From positions 124,001 to 188,000 of the forward strand of contig JAPLCC010000017.1 in assembly GCA_026392415.1 (NCBI GenBank): 64,000 nt of DNA, given 5' to 3'. The position numbers and the translations under genes were made by a program. Below, one piece after another: positions 26,075 through 36,200 of this stretch. Origin of the DNA: Propionibacteriales bacterium. GTDB taxonomy: Bacteria > Actinomycetota > Actinomycetes > Propionibacteriales > Nocardioidaceae. Every line of letters begins with the position of its first letter. Positions within the stretch are counted from its first letter, which is position 1. A model generated the notes under the pieces. That model saw only the letters and a program-made list of their open reading frames with translations. It did not search any database and was not told the origin of the DNA.

Positions 26075-27945
26075 CCCAAGTGACCGACAACCTCGACATG
26101 ACCGACACCAGCGAACGGCCGGAATCGACGGTGCTCGAAGCCGAGCAGCAGATCGAGGTCCGCCGCAACGTCACCCTGTCCGCGCTCGTCGGCGGATTCT
26201 CGGCACTGTTCACCATGGCCTTCGCCGTGCGCGCCTTCAGCGACGGGACGGGCCTGGACTGGCTGCTCTTCGGTGTCCTCGCGCTGGTCAGCGTGGCGCA
26301 CTTCGCCGCGCTCGGCGACAGCCGTGCACCGCTGCTCGTCGCCGACGCACACGGCGTCCGGCTCCGTCAGGGCGCCCGCTGGCGCGGCATCGCGTGGCCC
26401 GACATCGACTGCCTGGAACACCTGCCGCGCCGTGGCTTGATGCGCGATGGCCACATCCTTGTCGACGGGTACGACGACCAGCAGCTCGTCGTACCGCTCA
26501 CCCTGGCCACCCGCATCGTCGGCGCACCGCTGGCTTCCCTCAGCGACGTGCTCGCCGCGCTGGCCGACGGGCGCGCCGACGTCGTCGAGGTGGTGCCGGG
26601 CCTCGAGGACAGGCCGGAGACCCGCCGCGACGTCATCCCCAACCTGAGCGACCTCTACCGTGACGAACAGGTCGTCGAGCCGGGGGAGCGTCGAGGCATC
26701 GCGGCCCGCGTGGCTGCCGGCCTGACCGGCGTCGCCCCCAGCACTCGAAGCGACGACGAGCTCGAGGGCTCCGACCCGCTCGTGCCCGACCCGTACGACG
26801 AGCTGGCCGAGCTCGAGATCCACCCCGCCGAGTCCGACGTCAACCGCCTGCGCTCCCGCCTCGCCCAGATCCGGGGCTGGGCTGGCGGGCCCGAGGACTC
26901 CGACGTCGAGAGCACCGACGAGATCGTGCTACGCGACGAGGACCCGTCCGACGTCGAGAGCACCGACGAGATCATGTTGCCCGGCGACCCGCTCGGCGAC
27001 CCGCTGACCGACCCGCTGAGTGACCGCTTCGACATCGGCCACCGTCAGGCCGATCGGTACGACGACGGAGGCGAACCGCCCGCGCCCGGCCGTCCCACCG
27101 TGTTGTCCGCGCGCGTCGAGGTCGAGCGTCCCACCACGCAGCGCGCCCCGCTCGACGACTCCGCCGCCTCTGCTCGTGCGCTGGCCGGTGACACGATGAC
27201 GGTCGTCCTCGACGACCTCGCGCTTCGTCCCGTCGCCCAGCCGATCATCGGCCCGGAGCTCGCGGCTGCGCGGGACCGGCTTCGGCTGACCATCGACCAG
27301 CTCTCCGACCGCACCCGGATCCGTCCGCACGTGATCGAGGCCATGGAGGTCGACGACTTCAGCCCGTGCGGCGGCGACTTCTACGCCCGCGGGCACCTGC
27401 GCACCCTGGCCCGGATCCTCGGCGTCGACGCCGGCCCGCTCGTGGCGTCGTACGACGACAACTACGCGCACGCACCGGTCGACCCGCGACGGGTCTTCGA
27501 GTCCGAGCTGGCCACGGGCGCGGGTGGTGCCATCCGCAGCACCCGGGGCGGGCGCAACTGGTCGGTGCTGATCGCCGCGGTGATGGCGGCCATCTTGATC
27601 TGGTCGATCGCACGCCTGGTGATGGACGGCCCGGCCCCGGTCGGCGACACCCCCGTCATCAATCGCAGCGGGGGCATCTACGACGTGTCGGAGACCAAGG
27701 GCGACCCGGTCAAGCTCACGCTGACCGCCGCCGGTGGCGGCGCGCAGCTCGTGGTCCGCGACGGCGCCGGGAAGATCGAGTTCGACGGCAACCTGGCCTT
27801 CGGGCAGACCGCTGAGCTCAACGTCGTCCCGCCCGTCCGGATCTGGACCTCGGACGGCTCGGTCACCTTCGCGCTCGGGAAGAAGAAGGCCGCGCCGCTC
27901 GGCGACACGGGCAGCGAGGCCTCCAAGACCCTCGTCGTCCGCTGA
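26071..27945 (+). CDS. RodZ-like protein with an extra N-terminal membrane/PH-like region
   Basis: A 624-aa protein whose C-terminal half resembles RodZ. It has a helix-turn-helix at about residues 393-460 (AARDRLRLTIDQLSDRT, then FYARGHLRTLARILGVD), one transmembrane helix near 495-515, and a beta-rich extracytoplasmic domain ending at 624. Ahead of it is an unusual 390-residue extension with two transmembrane helices (about 36-55 and 60-80), a PH-like stretch (VADAHGVRLRQGARWRGIAW) and a long acidic linker. Ordinary RodZ begins with the HTH. The start is GTG 26071, overlapping ftsK; a GTG at 26080 or ATG at 26098 is possible. A role in cell-shape or envelope assembly is inferred from the RodZ part. 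Confidence 0.82.
   Translation: MTQVTDNLDMTDTSERPESTVLEAEQQIEVRRNVTLSALVGGFSALFTMAFAVRAFSDGTGLDWLLFGVLALVSVAHFAALGDSRAPLLVADAHGVRLRQGARWRGIAWPDIDCLEHLPRRGLMRDGHILVDGYDDQQLVVPLTLATRIVGAPLASLSDVLAALADGRADVVEVVPGLEDRPETRRDVIPNLSDLYRDEQVVEPGERRGIAARVAAGLTGVAPSTRSDDELEGSDPLVPDPYDELAELEIHPAESDVNRLRSRLAQIRGWAGGPEDSDVESTDEIVLRDEDPSDVESTDEIMLPGDPLGDPLTDPLSDRFDIGHRQADRYDDGGEPPAPGRPTVLSARVEVERPTTQRAPLDDSAASARALAGDTMTVVLDDLALRPVAQPIIGPELAAARDRLRLTIDQLSDRTRIRPHVIEAMEVDDFSPCGGDFYARGHLRTLARILGVDAGPLVASYDDNYAHAPVDPRRVFESELATGAGGAIRSTRGGRNWSVLIAAVMAAILIWSIARLVMDGPAPVGDTPVINRSGGIYDVSETKGDPVKLTLTAAGGGAQLVVRDGAGKIEFDGNLAFGQTAELNVVPPVRIWTSDGSVTFALGKKKAAPLGDTGSEASKTLVVR
26899..26973 (+). repeat. 27-bp direct repeat inside the RodZ-like gene
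   Basis: The 27 bp at 26899-26925 recur exactly at 26947-26973, a 48-bp (16-codon) period, encoding SDVESTDEI twice in the acidic linker. Downstream the linker continues with short GDPL/TDPL/SDR repeats. It looks like replication slippage in a disordered segment that tolerates length change. Confidence 0.85.
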
Positions 27946-28007
27946 CACGTTCTGCAGATCTCGACGAATCCCGACCGAGGGCGCTGCGCCGGTAGGCTCG
28001 TGCGGAC

Positions 28008-29447
28008 ATGACCAGCACTCCCGCCCCCGTCTCGGTTGCCCTGCTCACCCTCGGGTGCGCCCGCAACGACGTCGACTCCGAGGAACTCGCCGGCCGCCTC
28101 GCGGCTGACGGGTTCACCCTCGTCGACGACCCGGAGGACGCCGACACCGTCGTCGTGAACACCTGCGGCTTCGTCGATGCGGCCAAGAAGGACTCCATCG
28201 ACACCCTTCTGGCTGCCTCCGACCTCAAGGAGTCAGGACGTCCGAAGGCCGTCGTCGCCGTTGGTTGCCTGGCCGAGCGGTACGGCGCCGAGCTGGCCGA
28301 TTCGCTGCCCGAGGCCGACGCAGTGCTGGGCTTCGACGACTACGAGGACATCGGCGGTCGACTGCGCTCGATCCTCGCTGGCGACGTTCAGCACCCGCAC
28401 ACGCCGCGCGATCGGCGCCTGCTGCTGCCGATCAGCCCCGCCGAGCGTCAGGCGGTCGTCGAGCGACCCGCTGACGCCGGTCAGGAGGTCGCGATCCCCG
28501 GACGCTCGGCCCTGCGCAAGCGTCTCGACGGTGGCCCGATGGCCCCGCTCAAGCTGGCGAGCGGCTGCGACCGACGCTGCACCTTCTGCGCGATCCCGAT
28601 GTTCCGTGGGTCCTTCGTGAGCCGCCGCCCGTCCGACGTGCTGCAGGAAGCCAGGTGGCTGGCCGAGCAGGGCGTCAAGGAGGTCTTCCTCGTCTCGGAG
28701 AACTCCACGTCGTACGGCAAGGACCTGGGTGACCTGACGCTGCTCGAGACGATGCTTCCCGAGCTCGTCGCGATCGAGGGGATCGAGCGGGTGCGGGTGT
28801 CCTACCTGCAGCCGGCAGAGACCCGTCCGGGCCTGGTGAAGGCGATCGCGACCACGCCCGGCGTGGCGCCGTACTTCGACCTCTCCTTCCAGCACGCGAG
28901 CGCTTCGGTGCTGCGCCGGATGCGCCGTTTCGGCGACCCGGAGAGCTTCCTCGGCCTGCTCGACCAGGTGCGTGCACTCGCGCCGGACGCCGGTGTGCGT
29001 TCCAACGTGATCGTCGGGTTCCCCGGGGAGACCGAGGAGGAGTTCCAGACGTTGTGCGACTTCCTGGTCGAGGCGCGGATGGACGTGACCGGCGTGTTCG
29101 GATACTCCGACGAGGACGGCACCGAGGCCGAGTCCTACGACGGCAAGCTCGACGATGACGAGATCCGGGCACGGGTCGAGCACCTCACCGACCTGGTGAC
29201 CGAACTGACCTCACAGCGCGCCGAGGAACGGATCGGCACGGTGGTCGAGGTCCTCGTCGAGGAGGTCGACCCAGACGGGACCGGCGACGGCACCGTCGAG
29301 GGTCGAGCCGCCCAGCAGGGCCCCGAGGTCGACGGCACCACTCGCATCACTGGCGCCCACGCCCGCGTGGGTGACTTCGTGCAGGCCCTCGTCGTTGCGA
29401 CTGACGGCGTCGACCTGATCGCCGAGCCCGTTGGAGGACAGGGATGA
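28008..29447 (+). CDS. rimO: ribosomal protein S12 methylthiotransferase
   Basis: Radical SAM methylthiotransferase acting on an aspartate of ribosomal protein S12 (479 aa). The N-terminal MTTase domain has [14 protein letters not shown] and [17 protein letters not shown] with the first-cluster cysteines, and [10 protein letters not shown]. The radical SAM motif is [18 protein letters not shown] (C-x3-C-x2-C). The C-terminal TRAM domain begins after about residue 400. The N-x-D spacing [10 protein letters not shown] marks RimO rather than MiaB. The pgsA start overlaps its stop by 4 bp. Confidence 0.96.
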   Translation: MTSTPAPVSVALLTLGCARNDVDSEELAGRLAADGFTLVDDPEDADTVVVNTCGFVDAAKKDSIDTLLAASDLKESGRPKAVVAVGCLAERYGAELADSLPEADAVLGFDDYEDIGGRLRSILAGDVQHPHTPRDRRLLLPISPAERQAVVERPADAGQEVAIPGRSALRKRLDGGPMAPLKLASGCDRRCTFCAIPMFRGSFVSRRPSDVLQEARWLAEQGVKEVFLVSENSTSYGKDLGDLTLLETMLPELVAIEGIERVRVSYLQPAETRPGLVKAIATTPGVAPYFDLSFQHASASVLRRMRRFGDPESFLGLLDQVRALAPDAGVRSNVIVGFPGETEEEFQTLCDFLVEARMDVTGVFGYSDEDGTEAESYDGKLDDDEIRARVEHLTDLVTELTSQRAEERIGTVVEVLVEEVDPDGTGDGTVEGRAAQQGPEVDGTTRITGAHARVGDFVQALVVATDGVDLIAEPVGGQG

Positions 29448-30064
29448 CCGAGGTGGCCACCGGCGCGAAGCCGAGCAACTGGAACGTGCCGAACGCGCTC
29501 ACGACGCTGCGGATCATCCTCGTGCCGTTCTACGGCTGGGCGCTCCTCTACGACGGCGGCGACTCGGTCCTGTGGCGCACCGTGGCCTTCGGGATCTTCT
29601 TCGTCGGCATGGTCACCGACAAGGTGGACGGCGACCTCGCCCGCAAGCACAACCTGATCACCGACTTCGGCAAGATCGCCGACCCCATCGCTGACAAGGC
29701 CATCACGGGCATGGCCTTCATCGGCCTCGCGATCATCATGGACACGTGGTGGATGTGGAGCATCGCGATCGTCGTGCTGATCCGTGAATGGGCCGTCACG
29801 CTGCTGCGGCTGTCGATCCTCAAGGCGGTCGTCATCGCGGCAGCCCAGAGTGGCAAGTGGAAGACGGTCGCGCAGGCGTTCGCCCTCGGCTTCCTCAGCC
29901 TGCCCCTGCTCGAGGTCGATGGCTGGCTGGACGTCCCCGGTGAGATCACCTACGGCGTCGCTCTCGTGTTCCTCGCCGTGGCCTTCGCGCTGACCCTCTG
30001 GTCGGGCTACGAGTTCTTCCGGGACGTGTGGAAGCAGCGCCACGACATCCGCAAGGCTGTCTAG
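29444..30064 (+). CDS. pgsA: CDP-alcohol phosphatidyltransferase, PgsA type
   Basis: Membrane enzyme (206 aa) that forms phosphatidylglycerol phosphate from CDP-diacylglycerol and glycerol-3-phosphate. The CDP-alcohol motif D-G-x2-A-R-x8-G-x3-D-x3-D is complete, running from DGDLAR through [26 protein letters not shown] at the start and several transmembrane helices are typical. Translational coupling to rimO is seen (ATGA). In relatives pgsA is normally followed closely by cinA and clgR; here a 7.7-kb gene intervenes. A TTGACA at 30129 in the downstream gap might be a promoter for that gene. Confidence 0.94.
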   Translation: MTEVATGAKPSNWNVPNALTTLRIILVPFYGWALLYDGGDSVLWRTVAFGIFFVGMVTDKVDGDLARKHNLITDFGKIADPIADKAITGMAFIGLAIIMDTWWMWSIAIVVLIREWAVTLLRLSILKAVVIAAAQSGKWKTVAQAFALGFLSLPLLEVDGWLDVPGEITYGVALVFLAVAFALTLWSGYEFFRDVWKQRHDIRKAV

Positions 30065-30294
30065 CCCGCCTGCAAGTCCTTCGTTTCGCAGGTTCTGGCT
30101 CGGTGATCTCTCCGGTTGCACCTGAGGGTTGACACTGTTTCTTCATCAAATCGTTGCGAGAGTTTTCCTCAACCCCTTGCCAGAGGTGCGGTCAGCCGAC
30201 ATAGGGTCAGGCTCCTTCCCCCCGTATCGCCGCCGCTCTCGGGCACGCGTTGCGGTCTTGCCGCTTTGTCGACCCCACCCTCGGAAGTAGCGCG

Positions 30295-33200
30295 ATGCGT
30301 TCAGCGAAGCAGTTCCTTGTCGGTTCCCTCAGTGCGGCCCTGGCCGTCACCGGTCTGACGGCACTGGTGCCCACACCAGTGCAGGCGGACGTGGCGGACA
30401 AGATCTCCGACTTCCCCTACGCGCAGGCGTGGACGAATCCGGGGCTGATCACGGTCAGCAACGCCTGGACGGACGTTGCGGGAGTTCAGGGCTACCGCGG
30501 CGACGACCTCACGACGGCGACGGCAACGGACCCGCAGTCGATCACCGCCGACGGTGCGACAACGCCCACGAACGTGATCGCGAACAACACCGGAAACCTG
30601 AACACCAACTCCACCGGCGGGGTGATCGAGTCCGAGAACAACCAGTCGATCGCCCTGCAGGGAAGTGGCACGGCTGATGTTCCGCACGTCGTGTTCCATC
30701 TCGACCTGACGGGGGAGCCCGCCGCGACGTTCGCCTTCAACGCCAAGGACCTCGACGGATCAGCCGACAACGCGGTGCAGCAGATCGCGGTCCAGTACCG
30801 CGTCGGTGCCAGCGGGCCCTACACCAACCTCCCGGCGGGCTTCGTCGCCGATGCCACCGACGCGAACGCAGCCAGCAAGGTGACGCCCGTGAGCGTGACC
30901 CTCCCGGGGACGACCGCTGGTGAAGCGAGCGTCTTCGTGCGGGTGTTGACCACCAATGCGGTCGGCAACGACGAGTGGGTCGGCATCGACGACATCAGCG
31001 TCACCACTGACGGCGTGGTCGAGCCCGATCCGCTCGAAGCAACGGACCCGGGGGACAAGGTCTTCAACCAGGGCTCCACCATCACGCCGATCACCCTGCA
31101 GGCAACCGGCGGCACCTCGCCGTACACGTGGGCGGTCACCAACGGCACGCTGCCCGACGGATTGAACCTGACCGGCAACCAGATCACGGGTACGCCGACG
31201 ACGCCGACCGGTTCGCCCGTGGAGATCACGGTCACGGCCACCGACAGCTCGGATCCCGTTGAGAACGCGACGGCGACCTTCACGATCAGTGTGGTGGCGC
31301 CGCTGACGGTGACCTCGATCGCCGACATCCAGGGCACTGGCGCCCGCTCTCCGTTCGCTCCGGCGTCCGGCAACTCCTCCGGCACCGAGGTCAAGACCAC
31401 CGAAGGCGTCGTGACCGCGGCCTACCCGACCGGTGGGTTCAACGGGCTCTACATCCAGACCCCGGGTGCCGACACCGCTGGCGCATCGGACGGCATCTTC
31501 GTCTACGGCGGCCCGACCAACGCCAACATCCCGGCAGGCATCCAGGTCGGTGACTCGGTCCGCGTCACCGGTCCCATCGCCGAGTTCAACACCCTCACCC
31601 AGATCGTCCCGGGCGCAGGTGGCGTGACCGAGCTCGAGACGTCGCTCGGCGCCATCACGCCGCGTGCTGTGGCTTATTCAGCGGTCGAGGCCGAGCGAGA
31701 GGTACGCGAGGGCGAGCTCATCGCTCCGACCGGCGACTTCACGGTCACCAACCCCTACTCGACCAACCAGTACGGCGAAATCGGACTGGCCACGGGCACC
31801 ACGCCGCTCAAGCAGCCGACGGAGTTCGTCGACGACGACGACCTCGCTGGTCTCCAGGCCATCGACGCGGAGAACGCAGGCCGTGCTGTCACCCTCGACG
31901 ACGGGGCGACCACGAACTTCCTGGGCAACCAGACCACCAAGGCGCTCCCGGTGCCCTACCTCACGATCGCCAACGGCTCGGCGAACCCGAACCCGCCGCG
32001 AGTCGGCGGCCCCGCGGAGTTCCAGGACCCCGTCGTGCTCGACTTCCGCAACAACGTCTGGAAGTTCCAGCCGCAGGCGCCGGTGACGATCAACGGTGCC
32101 GACGTGGCGACCTTCGGGACCGACCGTGCCGACAACCTGGTCCCGGACGACGTCCTCAACGGCACCGGTGACATCAAGATCGCGACCTTCAACGTCCTCA
32201 ACTACTTCAACACCACCGGTGAGGCCTACGTCGCCGCCGGTCCGCTGCAGAACCCGCCGCTGAACACGCACTGCACCTACTACACCGACCGGGCGAGCAA
32301 CCGCATCGGCAACAACGAGTGCGGCGTGATCGGTCCGGACGGGGTGAAGGCCGGCAACGGCCCCCGTGGCGCAGCGACCGCGGTGAGCCTGGCTCGCCAG
32401 GAGGAGAAGCTCGCCAACGCGATCGTGGCGATGGACGCCGACGTGATCGGCCTCGAAGAGGTCGAGAACTCGATCAAGCTGCCGGGCGAGGCCAACCGCG
32501 ATGACGCCGTCGCGCGGATCGTGGAGCTGATCGACGCCATCGAACCGGCCGCCGGCTGGAAGTTCGTGAAGAGTCCCGGTGAGGCGGTCACCGCATCGGC
32601 CGTCGCCGAACAGGACGTCATCCGTCCGGCCTTCATCTACAAGTCCTCGGCGGTGGCGACGGTCGGCCAGTCCGACATCCTCTTCGGCTCCACCGAATTC
32701 GCCAATGCCCGTGAGCCGCTGGCGCAGGCGTTCAAGAAGGTCGGCGGCCTCGACTCCGACGCCTTCGCCGTCATCGTGAACCACTTCAAGTCCAAGGGCG
32801 ACAACGCCAGCCCGGCGCCTCCGGCCACGGGCGACAACGCCAACAGCCCGTACTTCGGCGCCTTCAACGGCGACCGGATCCGTCAGGCGACCCGCCTGGT
32901 CCAGTTCGCCGACGACTTCGCCGAGGACCGTGGCATCGAGGCCGTCTTCCTTGCCGGTGACTTCAACTCGTACACGAAGGAGGACCCGATCCACGTCCTC
33001 GAGACGGGTGGCTTCACCCCGATCGAGTCCGACGACCCGGGCGACGAGAGCTACTCGTTCTCCGGCTTCTCCGGCTCCCTGGACCACGTGCTCGCCAACC
33101 CGGCGGCCGAGGCGATGGTGACCGGCGCCGACATCTGGGAGATCAACGCCAACGAGGCGATCTCCTTCCAGTACAGCCGCCACAACTACAACGTCACCGA

Positions 33201-36200
33201 CTTCTGGCAGCCGAACCTGCCGTTCGCGACGTCTGACCACAACCCGGAGGTCGTCGGCATCGAGGTGGCCGACGGCACCGAGCCGGACTACAAGGAGATC
33301 CAGGTCCTCGGGACCAACGACTTCCACGGCCGACTGCTGCCCGACGGCGGCAACGCTGCAGGTGCGGCGCCGTACGCCACGGCCGTCGAGGAACTGCGCG
33401 CGGAGAACCCGAACACGGTCTTCGTCGCTGCCGGTGACCTGGTGGGCGCTTCGACGTTCGAGTCCTTCATCCAGGACGACGAGCCGACGATCGAGGCCCT
33501 CAACGCGATGGGCCTGGAGGTCTCGGCCGCGGGCAACCACGAGTTCGACCGTGGCTACGCGGACTTCGAGGGACGGATCCGCGACCTCGCGGACTGGGAG
33601 TACATCGCGTCCAACCTCGACTACGAAGCCGCGATTCCCGCAGAGGACCGGCTCGCCGAGACCTGGACCAAGACCATCGACGGCGTCGAGGTCGGTTTCG
33701 TCGGTGCTGTCACCGAGGACCTCCCGGCGCTGGTGAACCCGGCCGGGATCGACGGCATCACCGTCACGGACGTGGTCGAGGCGGCCAACGCCGCTGCCGC
33801 GCAACTCCGGACCGACGGTGCGGACCTCGTGATCCTGCTGGTCCACGAAGGCGCGCCGACGACCGACTGCTCGGTCGGCAACGACGCCGCCACCACCTGG
33901 GGCAACATCGTGCAGAACACGTCGGAGGACGTCGACGCGATCATCTCGGGCCACACCCACCTCGCCTACAACTGCAAGTACACCGTGGACGAGTGGGCGG
34001 GCCGCGACGTCACGAAGCGCCCGGTCGTCTCGGCCGGCCAGTACGGCACCAACCTGAACAAGCTGGTCTTCAAGTTCGACGAGGTCAGCGGTGACCTGAA
34101 GGTCATCACGCAGGAGGTGCTGCCGACCGCGGGTGTCGGCTACGCGCCCGACCCGGACGTCCAGGCGATCGTCGACGACGCAGTCGCGTTCGCCGAGACC
34201 GAGGGCGCAGCGGTCCTGGGCCAGATGGACGGCCCGTTCAAGCGGGCGTCGTACAACCCGTCGGGCAACGCCACCGAGAACCGTGGCGGTGAGTCGACGC
34301 TGAGCAACAAGGTCGCCGAGGTCCAGCGCTGGGCCACCGACCAGGCCGGCATCGAGACCGACATCGCGTTCATGAACCCGGGCGGTCTCCGGGCGGACAT
34401 GGCAGGCACGATCAACGGGGACCTGCGCGACCTGACGTTCCGGCAGGCCGCGGACGTCCAGCCGTTCGCCAACACGCTCGTGAACATGAAACTCACCGGC
34501 GCCCAGCTCGAGACCGTTCTCGAGGAGCAGTGGCAGCGGACCGCCCAGGGCGGCGTACCGTCCCGGCCGTTCCTGCGGCTCGGCGTCTCCGACGGCTTCA
34601 CCTACACCTATGAGGAGACGGCAGAGACGGTCAGCGTGCCGAACTCGGCGCCCGTCCAGACCTTCCGCGGTGAGGTCACCGGCATGTGGCTCAACGGTGC
34701 GCCGGTCGACGCAGCGCAGGTCTACTCCGTCACGGTCAACTCCTTCCTCGGGGGCGGTGGCGACAACTTCTGGGAGCTCGCCAACGGCACCGACAAGGTC
34801 GACACCGGAAAGGTCGACCTCGAGGCGATGGTCGACTACATGGCCCAGTTCGACGCCGCGGACCCGCTCCCGGTCGACTACAGCCAGCGGGCGGTCGAGC
34901 TCGACCTGCCCGACAACGCTCCGGCGGTGTACGAGCCCGGCGACACCCTTGCCTTCGACATCAGCTCGTGGTCGATGACGGCATCCGGCGACGCCCAGGA
35001 CACCGATCTGCAGGTCAAGCTCGGTGACGAGGTCCTCGGCACCTTCCCGGTCAACAACACCGTCGGGGCCGCGCCGTACGACAACTACGGAACTGCCGCG
35101 GTGTCGCTGACGCTGCCCGCTTCCATCGACAACGGTGTCCAGGAGTTGACCGTCTTCGGTCCGACCACGAAGACGTCGATCCCGCTGTTCATCTCGGTGG
35201 ACGGCTTGCAGGACATCCAGATCCTCGGGACCAACGACTTCCATGGTCGTCTGCTCGTGGACGAATCCCCGGCGACCGCCACGTGCGCCACGGTGTTGTG
35301 CCCGGCGTCGGTGCTCTCTGGCACCGTCAAGCAACTACGGAGCGAGAACCCGGACACGGTCTTCGTGGCAGCGGGCGACCTGATCGGCGCCTCCACGTTC
35401 GAGTCCTTCGTACAGAAGGACGAACCCACGATCGACGTGCTGAACGAGGCCGGCCTCGATGTCTCCGCCGCAGGCAACCACGAGTTCGACCAGGGCTACG
35501 AGGACCTCGTGGGACGGGTCCAGGACCGGGCCGACTGGGAGTACATCGCCGCCAACGTCGAGGAGCCCGAGGGGCGCGACGATCTGGCCGAGACGTGGAC
35601 CAAGGAGTTCGGGGACCTCACCGTCGGCTTCGTGGGCGCCGTGACCGAGGAGTTGCCGTCGCTGGTGAGCCCGGACGGGATCGAGGGCGTGACCGTCACC
35701 GATATCGTCGATGCCACCAATGACGCCGCGGCGACGCTCAGGGCTGACGGTGCGGATCTCGTCGTCCTGCTGGTCCACGAGGGCTCGGGAGACCCGTTGT
35801 GCACGTCTCCCCAGTTCACCGACGAGAACACGACGTGGGGAAACATCACCCAGAACGTCTCGGCCGACGTGGACGCGATCGTCTCGGGGCACACCCACCT
35901 CGCCTACAACTGCTCCTTCCCGGTGCAGGAGTGGATCGACGGCGACCGCGCCATCACCGATCGACCGGTGGTCTCCGCCGGCCAGTACGGCCAGAACATC
36001 AACAAGCTGGTGTTCTCCGTGGACTCCAGCACCGGTGAGGTGGTCGCCAAGACCCAGGCGATCGTGGCACTGAACGCCAGTTCACCGAAGGACCCGGCCG
36101 TCGAGGCGATCGTCAACGAGGCCAAGGCAGTCGCCGAGGTGCAGGGCGGGGTCAAGATCGGTGAACTCGAGGCGCCGTTCAATCGGGCACGCGTCACCGG

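Noticed and set aside
30065..30294. A riboswitch or small RNA gene in the 230-bp gap after pgsA
   Set aside because: Only a TTGACA-like hexamer and unremarkable sequence were seen; no conserved aptamer or strong hairpin could be recognised.
31678..35334. A 1,218-codon minus-strand frame within the giant nuclease gene
   Set aside because: It is rich in Arg/Val/Asp without domains and lies entirely opposite clear nuclease and nucleotidase sequence.
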